The notes: generated by a model from the letters alone, not told the origin. Numbered from the stretch's first letter, positions 16,793-26,386 are shown. The stretch: DNA of 64,000 nt from Acinetobacter beijerinckii CIP 110307 (GCF_000369005.1 NZ_KB849764.1:501086-565085); one strand, 5' to 3'. A program made the numbers and translations.

Positions 16793-18121
16793 ATGAAAGT
16801 TGTCTCTTTACAAAGCAAACTGATCAAAACATCTGTAGCAAGTTCAGTCATCGCTGGAACTTTGGCATTACTTTTATTTATTATTATTTCTATCTATCAA
16901 ACCATGCAAATTCAAGATGAAATCATGGATGAGATTTCTGACATGTTACTGATCGCAGATTTAACAACCGCATCAGGTCAGCAAATAGATGAATTGAGTG
17001 AGCAGTTTGATATTCAATATCGATTAAGTAATCCGCAATACACTTTGACTCAATCTGAAGATTTTAAACTAGATCAAACCTACTATCGATTAAGCACTGG
17101 AGACGAAAATTACGGCTTTATTTGGCAAGATCATCAGCTATGGCGAAGTTATACAGCTACAGATAAGCAGTCAAATATGCAAGTGCTATTGATACAACCT
17201 TTAGGAGAGCGTTTTAAAGAGTTACTTCATAATTTCTTATGGTATTCATTCATTTTAATCATGGTTTGGTTCATCCAATGGTTGATTTTACATTTTTTGA
17301 TTAAGCATCAATTTCGTGTCATTCATCAATTATCAACTGAAATATCTGAAAAAAATGTAGATGATCTTAGCCCCATTCAAGCAAGAGAAATTGAACTAAA
17401 AGAATTACAACCGATGCTCAAACAATTAAATCATTTATTGGAGCGTTTGGATCAATCTTTACAAGCCGAACAACGATTTACTGCTGATGCATCACATGAG
17501 TTGAGATCGCCATTATCTGCTATACAACTGCGATTACAGTTATTACAACGCAAATATCCTGAACGTGCTCATGACTTTGTACAAATGCAGCAAGATGTAA
17601 GTCGCGGTATTCAAACATTAGAGAACTTATTATTATTGGCGCGTTTAGATCCAGAGAAGCCAGAAAATCTGCCTAAATCATCTTTTGATATACAAGAAAC
17701 GATTGATGAAGTAATCCAAGCTCTAACTTTTTTTGTAAATGAGAAGTCGATTAAGTTTATTCAAAAAAGTAGAGTTGAAAATTGCATGATCGTAGCGAAT
17801 CAACAACTCATTTTTACCTGTATAAGAAATATCTTAGATAATGCGATTCGTTATACACCCATTGGCGGAAATGTTTATTTAACTGTAGAACAGCAACTTG
17901 AGTTTCTAGAACTTACATTCGAGAATGAAGGGCAAGGTATTAGTTCAGAGGTTTTGGAGCGATTAGGAGAGCGTTTTTATAGAGCTTTGGGTACTAAAAC
18001 GCAAGGTTCAGGTCTCGGTTTATCAATCTGTAAAAAAATTATAGATTTGCATCACGGCAAAATTTTATTTATGCATTCTGAGAATGGTAGTTTAAAAGTT
18101 GTTATTCGATTGATGCGTTAA
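16793..18121 (+). CDS. qseC: Sensor histidine kinase, QseC-like
   Basis: This 442-residue membrane kinase is the partner of the preceding regulator. A first transmembrane helix spans residues 15-35 and a second about 143-165, bracketing a periplasmic domain of about 100 residues. The H-box is DASHELRSPLSAIQ with the phosphorylated His. The ATPase domain has the N-box (NILDNAIRYTP), a G1-like NEGQGI and the G2 motif GSGLGLSICKKI. The start follows the regulator stop by 1 bp. It is QseC/TctE-like by architecture, and the periplasmic sensor has no recognisable ligand domain. Confidence 0.87.
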   Translation: MKVVSLQSKLIKTSVASSVIAGTLALLLFIIISIYQTMQIQDEIMDEISDMLLIADLTTASGQQIDELSEQFDIQYRLSNPQYTLTQSEDFKLDQTYYRLSTGDENYGFIWQDHQLWRSYTATDKQSNMQVLLIQPLGERFKELLHNFLWYSFILIMVWFIQWLILHFLIKHQFRVIHQLSTEISEKNVDDLSPIQAREIELKELQPMLKQLNHLLERLDQSLQAEQRFTADASHELRSPLSAIQLRLQLLQRKYPERAHDFVQMQQDVSRGIQTLENLLLLARLDPEKPENLPKSSFDIQETIDEVIQALTFFVNEKSIKFIQKSRVENCMIVANQQLIFTCIRNILDNAIRYTPIGGNVYLTVEQQLEFLELTFENEGQGISSEVLERLGERFYRALGTKTQGSGLGLSICKKIIDLHHGKILFMHSENGSLKVVIRLMR

Positions 18122-18149
18122 GTTATATGTTTTTATTAAGACATAAAAA

Positions 18150-18181
18150 ATAAAAAGCAGTATGCGCTGACATACTGCTAT
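18150..18181 (-). terminator. Terminator for hemP
   Basis: AGCAGTATG (18156-18164) and CATACTGCT (18171-18179) form a 9-bp stem. On the minus strand it is followed by a T-rich run, so it serves hemP, and it may also end the kinase transcript. Confidence 0.75.
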
Positions 18182-18214
18182 TTCCACGTTTATTATTGTT
18201 CCGTTTTTATTATT

Positions 18215-18385
18215 TTACTTAGTTAGAATTAAGCGATTGTTACGTGTTAAACGTAAGCGATATTCTTCTCCTGCGTGCATGATTCGAATTTCACGACCTA
18301 ATGCAAATAAGTTATTTGAATGTAGCATCGGTAAAGAGTGAGCGGTATCAGTACTACGAGTAAATAGGCTAAATGGTGCGTTCAT
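18215..18385 (-). CDS. hemP: Hemin uptake protein HemP (small gene)
   Basis: A 56-codon frame on the minus strand runs from ATG at 18383-18385 to TAA at 18215-18217. Its C-terminus, GREIRIMHAGEEYRLRLTRN then LILTK, matches the HemP family. A GGAG ribosome binding site lies 8 nt before the start, and a near-perfect Fur box lies 36 bp upstream. HemP proteins are small, iron-repressed factors linked to heme uptake and to activation of heme receptor genes. The gene is shorter than most ORF cutoffs. It is alone here, with no heme receptor gene nearby. Confidence 0.9.
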   Translation of the reverse strand: MNAPFSLFTRSTDTAHSLPMLHSNNLFALGREIRIMHAGEEYRLRLTRNNRLILTK

Positions 18386-18420
18386 TTGTTATGCTCCGTG
18401 GTGTGTTTTTTAATGTTTTA

Positions 18421-18439
18421 AATGATAATCATTATCGAA
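18421..18439. promoter_or_regulatory. Fur box upstream of hemP
   Basis: AATGATAATCATTATCGAA matches the first 16 positions of the symmetric Fur consensus AATGATAATNATTATCATT. It is positioned to repress hemP. Confidence 0.85.
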
Positions 18440-18562
18440 TAGGCCTGTCAACGGAAATTTAAAAAAATTACAAAATCATTCATTAATTATGTTTTTTAAC
18501 ATGTGAATTGATGGTCGTTTTACTTAAAATTAATATGAAAATATGAGAGATTTTAAACTGTT

Positions 18563-19474
18563 ATGTCTAAAGCTACAGTTGATGTTGCAATCGCAATTTT
18601 ATTACATAAATCCAAAGTTCTTGTCGGTTGGAGGCAAGTAGATCAGCATCAAGGAAATAAGCATGAATTTCCTGGTGGGAAAGTTGAAGCAGGGGAAACA
18701 CCTGAACAAGCCTGTCGTAGAGAGGTTTATGAAGAGGTTGGTATTGGTTTAAAAGAATGGCATTCCTTTGATCTAATATGCCACGAATACGATGATGTGA
18801 TTGTTAATCTACATCTATATCATGCTTATGTGCCTGATGAATTATTAGAGCTTATTCACCAACCGTGGACATGGTATAGCCGTGGTCAATTGGCGAGTTT
18901 AAATTTTCCAAAAGCAAATAAAGCAATATTAGATCGTTTGATATGGTCACATTTGATTAAAATTAGTGATCAAATGAGTGATTTACCTGAGAGTAATGCA
19001 GAATTTTATTGGCGTGTAGAATCTGATGAAATCAATGCTATTGAACAGCAATTACTTGGTTTGACGTCTGAGCAATTGAATAAATTAATTTTAAACTTCG
19101 ATATTTGGAACAAGCTTAATTCAGAATTAAAAACAAAAATTAAATCTATTCATCTGAAGCAATCGCAGTTAATGCAATTGAAAAAAGGTGACTTGGTCAC
19201 AGGTAAAAGATTTATCGCTGCTTGTCATGACGCTGTTTCTTTACAGCATGCCCATCATGTTGGATGTGATGCTGTATTTCTAAGTCCTGTATATGCAACT
19301 CAAACGCATATTGATGCAAAAGTATTAGGGTGGGATGGTTTTATAGAATTAGCAAGGAAAAGTGATATTCCTGTGTTTGCTTTAGGTGGTGTTAACCCAT
19401 CAGATTTAGAACAAGCCCAAAAACATGATGCTTATGGGCTTGCGGGCATTCGAGGGTTTAGCTCTATTGTATGA
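18563..19474 (+). CDS. mutT: Nudix hydrolase (MutT) fused to a ThiE/TenI-like domain
   Basis: The N-terminal part (about residues 1-135) is a MutT-type Nudix hydrolase. Its Nudix box begins GGKVEAGE near residue 37 and continues through REVYEEVGI, the metal-binding pattern that removes 8-oxo-dGTP. The C-terminal part (about residues 185-303) resembles thiamine phosphate synthase/TenI: GKRFIAACHDAVSL, the DAVFLSPVYAT strand, the ALGGV phosphate-binding loop and a terminal AGIRGF. Such fusions are known in gammaproteobacteria. The ThiE half probably lost or altered catalysis (inference). It converges on the TPR lipoprotein gene, with no spacer to speak of. Confidence 0.88.
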   Translation: MSKATVDVAIAILLHKSKVLVGWRQVDQHQGNKHEFPGGKVEAGETPEQACRREVYEEVGIGLKEWHSFDLICHEYDDVIVNLHLYHAYVPDELLELIHQPWTWYSRGQLASLNFPKANKAILDRLIWSHLIKISDQMSDLPESNAEFYWRVESDEINAIEQQLLGLTSEQLNKLILNFDIWNKLNSELKTKIKSIHLKQSQLMQLKKGDLVTGKRFIAACHDAVSLQHAHHVGCDAVFLSPVYATQTHIDAKVLGWDGFIELARKSDIPVFALGGVNPSDLEQAQKHDAYGLAGIRGFSSIV

Positions 19475-19475
19475 A

Positions 19476-20042
19476 TTAAAGCGCTTGAATGGCTTTTTTA
19501 GCTTCTTGCGCTTTCATTGGATGGTTGCGTGCTTCGCTTGCTCTAAGAACAATGTACCAAAGTTGTTTTTTCATAACATTGCTTTGTGCATAACTCAAAC
19601 CACGACGTGCTAATGCTTCAGCATTGGCATATTGTTTGCGCTGATTGGCAATCATTGCTAAATATAAATAAGTTTCTGAAGCTTGAGGTGCAATACGTTG
19701 TGCTTGTAGTGCATAACGTTCAGCTTCGGCAAGTTGCTGTTGTTTATAAGCAACTTGAGTTTTTTGCATCAAAGTTCTAAATGCAGGTAGTTGGCTACCA
19801 TCATTAAATTTTTGCTGCACTTTTTGTTGGGGTACAACAACCTGCACATTTTGACGTTTAATTTCTTTCTGATTATATGGTGTGATCTTTACGCCAGTTG
19901 AAGGTGGAGTCACCTTCTTTTTCTGTGTATTGGTCGTTGGGGTTTGATTTGAGGGCGAAGTCGATGTTTTTTGAGGTGTAGTGGTACAACCTGCAACGAC
20001 CAACATGCCCATAATAACCGTTAATTGCTTAATCATGTCCAA
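19476..20042 (-). CDS. TPR-containing lipoprotein
   Basis: This 188-residue protein has a lipoprotein signal peptide ending in VVAGC, with the lipidated Cys at residue 19. A Thr/Pro/Gln/Lys-rich linker reaches about residue 75. A helical C-terminal part has tetratricopeptide-like repeats, including ERYALQAQRIAPQASETYLYLA and NAEALARRGLSYAQ. It lies 13 bp downstream of the PBP1b gene on the same strand and is probably cotranscribed. A periplasmic partner role in wall synthesis is plausible, similar to lipoprotein cofactors of PBP1b, but this is inference. Confidence 0.77.
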   Translation of the reverse strand: MDMIKQLTVIMGMLVVAGCTTTPQKTSTSPSNQTPTTNTQKKKVTPPSTGVKITPYNQKEIKRQNVQVVVPQQKVQQKFNDGSQLPAFRTLMQKTQVAYKQQQLAEAERYALQAQRIAPQASETYLYLAMIANQRKQYANAEALARRGLSYAQSNVMKKQLWYIVLRASEARNHPMKAQEAKKAIQAL

Positions 20043-20055
20043 TCATCCTTTTAAA

Positions 20056-22464
20056 TTAGTTATCACCGTTATAACTACCGCTTGAAATAACGCGGGTTGA
20101 GGTGTGATTGGATAAATCTGTATCCATTTGATTTTCACTTTCTCGAATATAATTACCTATGCCATCATTAGATTCATCAGCGTTCGATTCATCAGTTTGT
20201 GGCATATAGGTAGGTTCAACTTCATAATGCGATTGTCCACAAGCCGTAGCACGGCGAGGAACTGTTTGGCGAAGCAAAGGAATATACATTGCACCATCAC
20301 AGCCTTGAGCAGATAAATCGCCACTTGCACTATCAATCCATTGCCATTGAACATTATCAGTTTGACGTAGGTTTACAGGTTCCTGACGAAGTTGTTTCAT
20401 GACATTCGTCCATACAGGCAATGCACCTGATGACCCTGTTAAGCCAGTCACTTTATTATCATCAAGACCTAGCCACACTACAGCAACATGATTACCTGAA
20501 TATCCTGCAAACCATGAGTCACGAGTGTCATTAGTTGTACCTGACTTACCTGCTAAGTTTAAAGACTCAGGTAAGCTCGCATAGGCAGAACGTCCAGTAC
20601 CTGAGCGCATGACTTGCTGTAAACCGTAATTCAAAATATAAGCCGCAGCAGGATCAATGGTTTGTTGAACATTTAAACCATAGCGATCTAACAAATGTCC
20701 TTTAGCATCGACAACAGTACGAATCGAACGAGGAGGGTATTTAAAACCGCCAGTTGCAAAGTTGCCATAAATACTGAGCACTTCCATTGGTGACATATTT
20801 ACAGCACCAAGATAGATAGATGGATACGCAGGAATATCCGAACTCACGCCAAATTGTTTTAATTTATTGCTAAATGCAGACAATCCAAATTCATTTGCTA
20901 GGCGGACAGTGGAAAGGTTATAAGAATTTGCTAAAGCTTGTTGCATAGGCACAACACCATGTTCACCACCACTGTAGTTTTTCGGTGTCCAGCTCTTATC
21001 TCCATCAATTGGAATGTTTACCGCACTGTCTTCTATAGGTGTTGCCCAAGTATAACGACCTGACTCAATTGCATTTAAATAAATAATTGGTTTCAGCAAA
21101 GATCCAACTTGACGTTTTGCATCTAAAGCACGGTTAAAACCAGTAAAATCTTGTGTTGATCCAACAGCGGCGATCAGTTCACCATTATCAGGATGCGCAA
21201 CAAGAACGGCACCTTGCAAGTTCTTTAAGCGAGCTGGGTTCGCTTTGGCTAAACGCTCAACAGTAGTCTTAAAGGCATTTTGAACTTGGGTTTGAGCAAT
21301 AGGATCTAGCGTAGTGAAAATTCTTAAACCTTGATTGGTAATATCGCTTTCTTGATATTCAGTACGTAATTGACGGCGGACGATATCGAGGAAATCAGGA
21401 AATTTGGCAGGCCCTAAAGCTGGTTTACTAACCACATTTAAAGGACGCGCAATTTCATCTTCATATTCAGCTTCGGTTAAATAACCCATTACCTTCATGT
21501 TATTCAAAACGACATCACGACGTTTCTTTGCAGATTCTGGATTACGCCAAGGGTTATATAGTGAAGGGCCTTGTACTAAACCGACTAAATATGCCTGTTG
21601 AGAAATATTGAGTTCGCGTAATGGCAAACCAAAATAAAACTGCGAAGCTAAACCATAGCCATTAATCGAATAGTTGCCGTTTTGTCCTAAGTTAACTTCA
21701 TTTAAATACGCTTCAAGAATCTCATCTTTGCTGTAATGTAGTTCAATTAGCACCGCCATTAACGCTTCATTAACTTTACGTTTAAGCGTTTTCTCTGGTG
21801 AAAGGTAAAAGTTTTTGACCAACTGCTGAGTTAAGGTAGAACCACCTTGGCGTTTACCACCAGTTGCATTACTCACTAGTGCACGAGCTGTACCGCGAAT
21901 GGAAATACCATGATGATGATAGAAGTTTCTGTCTTCTGTAGAAATTAAAGCTTCTATTAGAGGTTTTGGTACTTTATTTAATTTTATAAGTACACGGTCT
22001 TCATTATGCTGAGGATAAATACCGCCAATTAATAAAGGTTCTAAACGTGCAATACCAGTGCTAGAAGGTTTTGTAGAGCGAATTTCACTGACTTGACCAT
22101 CTGTAAAAGCAAGCTCAATAACTTGTTCAGGTTCGCTACTATCACCATAATCAAAACCACGTGTATGAACATACATTTGGTTGCCTTGCACGACATAACT
22201 ACCAGATTTGTCATAGTTAGCTGTATTTTTATAACCTAGTAATTTTAACTCTTGAGTAAAATTATCTTGGGTAATAGGTGCATTTGCGTAGATTTCTAAT
22301 GGGCGAGCGAAAACCTTGGCTGGGATATCCCAACGCTGTCCTTCAAACTTGTCACGAATAATCGTATCTAAACGAATCAGATAGATGCTAAATGCAACAA
22401 ATACACCAATCACTAAAATTGAAAAAATGAGTGCTAGGAAACCAATACCACGTTCAAACTTCAT
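20056..22464 (-). CDS. mrcB: Penicillin-binding protein 1B
   Basis: This 802-residue bifunctional class A PBP polymerises and crosslinks peptidoglycan. A membrane anchor lies near residues 9-32. The glycosyltransferase domain has the EDRNFYHHHGIS catalytic Glu motif and GGSTLTQQLVKN. The transpeptidase domain has the catalytic Ser in GSLLKP, then NSYNLS and KSGTTN as the SxxK, SxN and KTG motifs. An N-terminal UB2H-like region precedes the glycosyltransferase domain, which points to PBP1b over PBP1a. The TPR lipoprotein gene follows directly. Confidence 0.92.
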   Translation of the reverse strand: MKFERGIGFLALIFSILVIGVFVAFSIYLIRLDTIIRDKFEGQRWDIPAKVFARPLEIYANAPITQDNFTQELKLLGYKNTANYDKSGSYVVQGNQMYVHTRGFDYGDSSEPEQVIELAFTDGQVSEIRSTKPSSTGIARLEPLLIGGIYPQHNEDRVLIKLNKVPKPLIEALISTEDRNFYHHHGISIRGTARALVSNATGGKRQGGSTLTQQLVKNFYLSPEKTLKRKVNEALMAVLIELHYSKDEILEAYLNEVNLGQNGNYSINGYGLASQFYFGLPLRELNISQQAYLVGLVQGPSLYNPWRNPESAKKRRDVVLNNMKVMGYLTEAEYEDEIARPLNVVSKPALGPAKFPDFLDIVRRQLRTEYQESDITNQGLRIFTTLDPIAQTQVQNAFKTTVERLAKANPARLKNLQGAVLVAHPDNGELIAAVGSTQDFTGFNRALDAKRQVGSLLKPIIYLNAIESGRYTWATPIEDSAVNIPIDGDKSWTPKNYSGGEHGVVPMQQALANSYNLSTVRLANEFGLSAFSNKLKQFGVSSDIPAYPSIYLGAVNMSPMEVLSIYGNFATGGFKYPPRSIRTVVDAKGHLLDRYGLNVQQTIDPAAAYILNYGLQQVMRSGTGRSAYASLPESLNLAGKSGTTNDTRDSWFAGYSGNHVAVVWLGLDDNKVTGLTGSSGALPVWTNVMKQLRQEPVNLRQTDNVQWQWIDSASGDLSAQGCDGAMYIPLLRQTVPRRATACGQSHYEVEPTYMPQTDESNADESNDGIGNYIRESENQMDTDLSNHTSTRVISSGSYNGDN

Positions 22465-22698
22465 AGATTTGCGTTAAAACCAAAACAATGGTGGTAATGA
22501 TGCGATAGCTTATTGTCATTTTGCAATCATAAAACTGTGAATAAATAGCAACATGGGATAAAAAGTTTAAGAATGTGTTGACATTAATCGTATAAAAAAA
22601 CAACGAATAGACATTTTTATACTTTTTAATCAATCATCAACGCAATCTGAGTTGTTAATGATATGATAGCCAGTAATCGCAACGGAGCTGAATTATTC

Positions 22699-23607
22699 GT
22701 GCAAATTTCACATAAATCCTTTCGAAATATTGGTCTAATTGGGCGACCAGATAAGTATTCTGTAGTAGAAACGTTATGTTTAATTCATGATCATTTAATC
22801 ACTTTGGGCTTAAATCCCGTATTTGATCAAGAAACAGCTAAATTGGTCCCTTATAGTCATGGACAAACAGTCAGTCGCAATTTACTTGGGGAAGTTGTTG
22901 ATTTAGTGATTGTTGTAGGTGGTGATGGTTCACTCCTCCATGCGGCTCGTGCTCTGGTGAGACATAACACACCTGTACTGGGTATCAACCGAGGTCGACT
23001 CGGTTTTTTAACTGACATAAAGCCTGCCGAAGCGATTTTTAAACTAGATCAAGTTCTACAAGGTCAGTTTCAACTCGATCGCCGTTTTCTATTGGAAATG
23101 GAAGTTCGTACAAATAATGAAACGATCTATGATGCTATTGCTTTAAATGATGTGGTTTTACATTCTGGTAAATCCGTTCACATGATTGATTTTGAGCTGA
23201 GTATTGATGGACAATATGTTTATCGTCAGCACAGTGATGGTTTAATTGTTTCAACACCAACTGGTTCAACTGCTTATGCATTGTCTGGTGGTGGTCCTAT
23301 TTTGCATCCAAGCATGGATGCAATTGCTTTAGTTCCAATGCATCCTCATACACTTTCTTCAAGACCGATTGTTGTTGGTGGTCATAGTGAAGTTAAGATT
23401 ACGATTAGAGAAAATCGTGTGCTACCAATGGTCAGTGCAGATGGGCAACACAGTGTTGCATTAAATGTGGGTGATACCGTGCATATTCGGAAGCATCCAT
23501 TTAAACTAAGCTTATTACATCCACCTGGTTATGATTTTTATATGGCTTGCCGTACTAAACTAGGCTGGAATCAAGATTTTGAATCTTTTCAACAGGATGA
23601 CTCATGA
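22699..23607 (+). CDS. nadK: NAD kinase
   Basis: NadK phosphorylates NAD+ to make NADP+. The catalytic GGDGSLLHAAR motif and the STPTGSTAYALSGGGPI stretch are both present. I chose GTG at 22699, giving 302 residues, the normal length: it begins VQISHKSFRNIGLIGRPDK and has a GGAG ribosome binding site 11 bp upstream. An in-frame ATG at 22663 would add 12 unlikely residues. The next gene, yeaC-like, overlaps by 4 bp, showing an operon. It is divergent from mrcB. Confidence 0.93.
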   Translation: MQISHKSFRNIGLIGRPDKYSVVETLCLIHDHLITLGLNPVFDQETAKLVPYSHGQTVSRNLLGEVVDLVIVVGGDGSLLHAARALVRHNTPVLGINRGRLGFLTDIKPAEAIFKLDQVLQGQFQLDRRFLLEMEVRTNNETIYDAIALNDVVLHSGKSVHMIDFELSIDGQYVYRQHSDGLIVSTPTGSTAYALSGGGPILHPSMDAIALVPMHPHTLSSRPIVVGGHSEVKITIRENRVLPMVSADGQHSVALNVGDTVHIRKHPFKLSLLHPPGYDFYMACRTKLGWNQDFESFQQDDS

Positions 23608-23876
23608 ATATTGAACAAATGCTCGCTATTTTAAATCCTGAGATTGTTGAGCGCCTGAAAACTGCTGTTGAAATTGGTAAATGGCCAAATGGTATTGCAT
23701 TGACCAAAGAGCAACGTGAAACTTGTATGCAGGCTGTGTATGCGTGGGAAATGGAAAATTTACCGAAAGAACAGCGTAGCGGTTATATCGATCGTGGTAC
23801 GAAAGAAGAAGGTGAAGAGTGTGATGACGATCATCACAAAAATGAGCCTGAATTTAAGCCGATTCGGTTTGTATAA
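23604..23876 (+). CDS. YeaC-family (DUF1315) protein
   Basis: This 90-residue cytoplasmic protein belongs to the DUF1315 family. It has MLAILNPEIVERLKTAVEIGKW, GIALTKEQRETCMQAVYAWE and the ending EPEFKPIRF. Its start overlaps the nadK stop (ATGA), so translation is coupled. Its function is not established. A terminator follows its stop. Confidence 0.9.
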   Translation: MNIEQMLAILNPEIVERLKTAVEIGKWPNGIALTKEQRETCMQAVYAWEMENLPKEQRSGYIDRGTKEEGEECDDDHHKNEPEFKPIRFV

Positions 23877-23883
23877 ATTTAAA

Positions 23884-23908
23884 GCCCAGTAATGACTGGG
23901 CCATTTTA
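23884..23908 (+). terminator. Rho-independent terminator after yeaC-like gene
   Basis: GCCCAGT (23884-23890) and ACTGGGC (23895-23901) form a 7-bp GC-rich stem with a 4-nt loop, followed by a T-rich tail. Confidence 0.82.
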
Positions 23909-23988
23909 TGATTAAAATAAAATGTTGGGAAACATCTCATCAAATAACTATTCATAGTAAAAACAATTTTACAATGCTGTATGCGCTA

Positions 23989-24987
23989 CTATTTGATACG
24001 AGTATTCCAAAGCTCTTTCGCTTTAATCATTGCTTCATCATAACTATTCACAGTACCCATGGTATACAAAGCGATTCCCATGGTTTCAATTACTGCCATT
24101 TCGCCATATTCGTGAGATTGTTCACCCAACCAAACAGCTTTGAATACAGCAAGGTCGAGTTCTTCTTCAATCGGGCTGCGGTCAGGTGTTAATTTGGGCA
24201 ATTCATATTCGTACAATTCGCCATTTTTAATTCCACAAATTAAAGTCTTTGCATCAGGATTACGTTCAAATTCACCACCTTCACCTTTAATCACGGCACT
24301 GTTTTGATAGCCTAAACGGAAGGCTGTTTGCTGGTGTGAAGTACGATAAGCAGGGTGGAAAATCGCTTGCAATGTCGCTTTAGCATTAAATGGATTAATT
24401 AAACGCGCTAATGTATGAATCGGAGAGCGTAGCCCCATTACATTTCGTAGTGAAATCAAATCACTTAGAATTGGTGAGATTGCTTCAAGTGGCAGATAAG
24501 CAAAGTTGTGTTGTTGAAGTTGTTCACGAACATCTTGTTCGTTGTGGCAGATAGAATAGCCTAAGTATTGTAAAACTTGTTCTGTGTAGACGCGGTTAAT
24601 CGTGTGACCAGAAGCACCATGCATCACAATCTTGTAACCATGATGCGCTAAAGTCAGAGCAGCCAATAAAAACCATGGATAATGTTTACGTTTACCTGCA
24701 TAAGACGACCAATCTAAGTCTATTTTAAGTGGTTCAAAATTCAGTTGATCACGGGTTGCTTGTACAAAACCTGCAAGTTCATCTACAGACTCTTCTTTAA
24801 CGCGTAGTAGCATCAAAAAAGCACCAAGTTGTACGTCTAGTACTTCATTTTTTAATATCATGCTAAAAGCTTGATAAGCTTCTTCATAACTTAGCGATCG
24901 AGAACCTGTTTTACCTTTACCTAAAATACGAACATATTGCGCAAATGGATGTTCAGCAGTTTGGTAGATATTTCGTTTAGTATTCAT
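23989..24987 (-). CDS. ybiB: YbiB-like glycosyltransferase-family protein (TrpD2)
   Basis: This 332-residue protein has the fold of anthranilate phosphoribosyltransferase: an N-terminal helical domain with LSYEEAYQAFSMIL, then a core with HGASGHTINRV and VIKGEGGEFERNP. The TrpD phosphoribosyl-pyrophosphate loop is replaced, as in YbiB (TrpD2), a nucleic acid-binding relative that is not a tryptophan enzyme. In enteric bacteria it is SOS-linked. No trp genes are nearby, which fits this assignment. It is monocistronic. Confidence 0.8.
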   Translation of the reverse strand: MNTKRNIYQTAEHPFAQYVRILGKGKTGSRSLSYEEAYQAFSMILKNEVLDVQLGAFLMLLRVKEESVDELAGFVQATRDQLNFEPLKIDLDWSSYAGKRKHYPWFLLAALTLAHHGYKIVMHGASGHTINRVYTEQVLQYLGYSICHNEQDVREQLQQHNFAYLPLEAISPILSDLISLRNVMGLRSPIHTLARLINPFNAKATLQAIFHPAYRTSHQQTAFRLGYQNSAVIKGEGGEFERNPDAKTLICGIKNGELYEYELPKLTPDRSPIEEELDLAVFKAVWLGEQSHEYGEMAVIETMGIALYTMGTVNSYDEAMIKAKELWNTRIK

Positions 24988-25233
24988 CGTGGTTTATAAA
25001 TCATCGCTAAGAATAGAATTAATATGACATAAAAGGAGCTGATTGCACGTAAAAAATAACTAGAGCTGTCTATAGATTAAACAATTGTTTATGCTCATGG
25101 TTGAATTAAAAGTAAAATATTGACCGAATCAGTCTAGTGAAATGATGTAAACGGAACATGACATTATGTCTAAAAATCATTAGCATGGCTTCGGAACAAT
25201 TTTTAAGAAAAATGAAAGCGAAAGGAAATAAAG

Positions 25234-26379
25234 ATGTTAGCTTATGATGCAGATTTGGAACTCTTCCGTGATAACTTTAAACGTTTTATGAGTGAGCAGG
25301 TCGCACCGCATTATGACCAATGGGAACGTGAAGGAATCATGCCACGCTCAGTTTGGACAGCGCTAGGTGAAAATGGCTTCCTGTGTGTGGATGTGCCTGA
25401 AGAGTATGGTGGCTATGGTGTTCCTACTCATTATTCATTAATGTTAGTCGAAGAATCAGCGCGTGCAGGGTATGGAGCTTTATCAACTGCAATTTCTTGT
25501 CATTCTGAAATTGCTGCACCTTATATTCAGCATATTGGTACAGAACAACAAAAACAGCATTGGTTACCAAAAATGGTATCTGGTGAAGCTGTAGGTGCTA
25601 TTGGTATGACCGAACCAGGCGCAGGTTCTGATTTACAAGCGATGCGTACTAGTGCAATTCTTCAAGATGATCATTATGTATTAAATGGCTCTAAAACCTT
25701 TATTTCAAATGGTCAACATGCAGATGTTGTGGTTCTAGCCGTGAAAACTGATCCTCAAGCTCGGGCTAAAGGCGTTTCCTTAATGCTGGTGGATACACAT
25801 TTGGACGGCTTTAAAAAGGGAACTAATCTCGACAAAATTGGTTTACATTCACAGGATACTTCTGAATTGTTCTTTGATAATGTCAAAGTGCCGAAAGATC
25901 AATTGTTAGGTAGCGCGGGTCAAGGTTTTGCTTATTTAATGCAAGAATTACCTCGTGAACGCACAGCAATTGCATCTACTGCTTTAGGCGCAATTCGCGG
26001 TGCGATTGATATTGCAACTCAATATGTAAAAGAGCGCCAAGCTTTTGGTCAAGCGATTGGGAATTTCCAAAACACGCGTTTTGTATTGGCTCAAGCAAAG
26101 ATTGATGAGTTGGCAACAGCAGCTTTCTATAACCAAAATGTTGCCTTATATAATGAAGGTAAATTGGATGTGGAAACAGCAGCGGCATTGAAGAGCTTCA
26201 GTACCGATATGCAAATGAAAGTGGCAGATAACTTGCTTCAATTATTTGGTGGTTACGGTTATATGACTGAATATCCGATTTCACGTTTCTTTGTTGATGC
26301 ACGTATTCAACGTATTTACGGTGGTACAAATGAGATCATGAAAGAAATTGTGGCTCGTGGATTGATTGGGAAAGCTTAA
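25234..26379 (+). CDS. Acyl-CoA dehydrogenase
   Basis: This 381-residue FAD enzyme carries out the first step of beta-oxidation, forming a trans-2,3 double bond. It has the family signature GAIGMTEPGAGSDLQAM, the FISNGQHADVVVLAVKTD flavin-contact strand and the C-terminal IYGGTNEIMKEIV, where the catalytic Glu is expected. The length is that of short/medium-chain enzymes, not the large FadE. The GCGAAAGGA ribosome binding site is well placed. The chain-length specificity cannot be told. It has no beta-oxidation neighbours and ends near a strong hairpin. Confidence 0.9.
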   Translation: MLAYDADLELFRDNFKRFMSEQVAPHYDQWEREGIMPRSVWTALGENGFLCVDVPEEYGGYGVPTHYSLMLVEESARAGYGALSTAISCHSEIAAPYIQHIGTEQQKQHWLPKMVSGEAVGAIGMTEPGAGSDLQAMRTSAILQDDHYVLNGSKTFISNGQHADVVVLAVKTDPQARAKGVSLMLVDTHLDGFKKGTNLDKIGLHSQDTSELFFDNVKVPKDQLLGSAGQGFAYLMQELPRERTAIASTALGAIRGAIDIATQYVKERQAFGQAIGNFQNTRFVLAQAKIDELATAAFYNQNVALYNEGKLDVETAAALKSFSTDMQMKVADNLLQLFGGYGYMTEYPISRFFVDARIQRIYGGTNEIMKEIVARGLIGKA

Positions 26380-26386
26380 AAAGAAT

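Noticed and set aside
16126..18121. PmrAB identity for the two-component system
   Set aside because: No pmrC lies upstream, and the receiver sequence around LLDRGLP and the ygiW neighbour fit a QseBC-like pair better.
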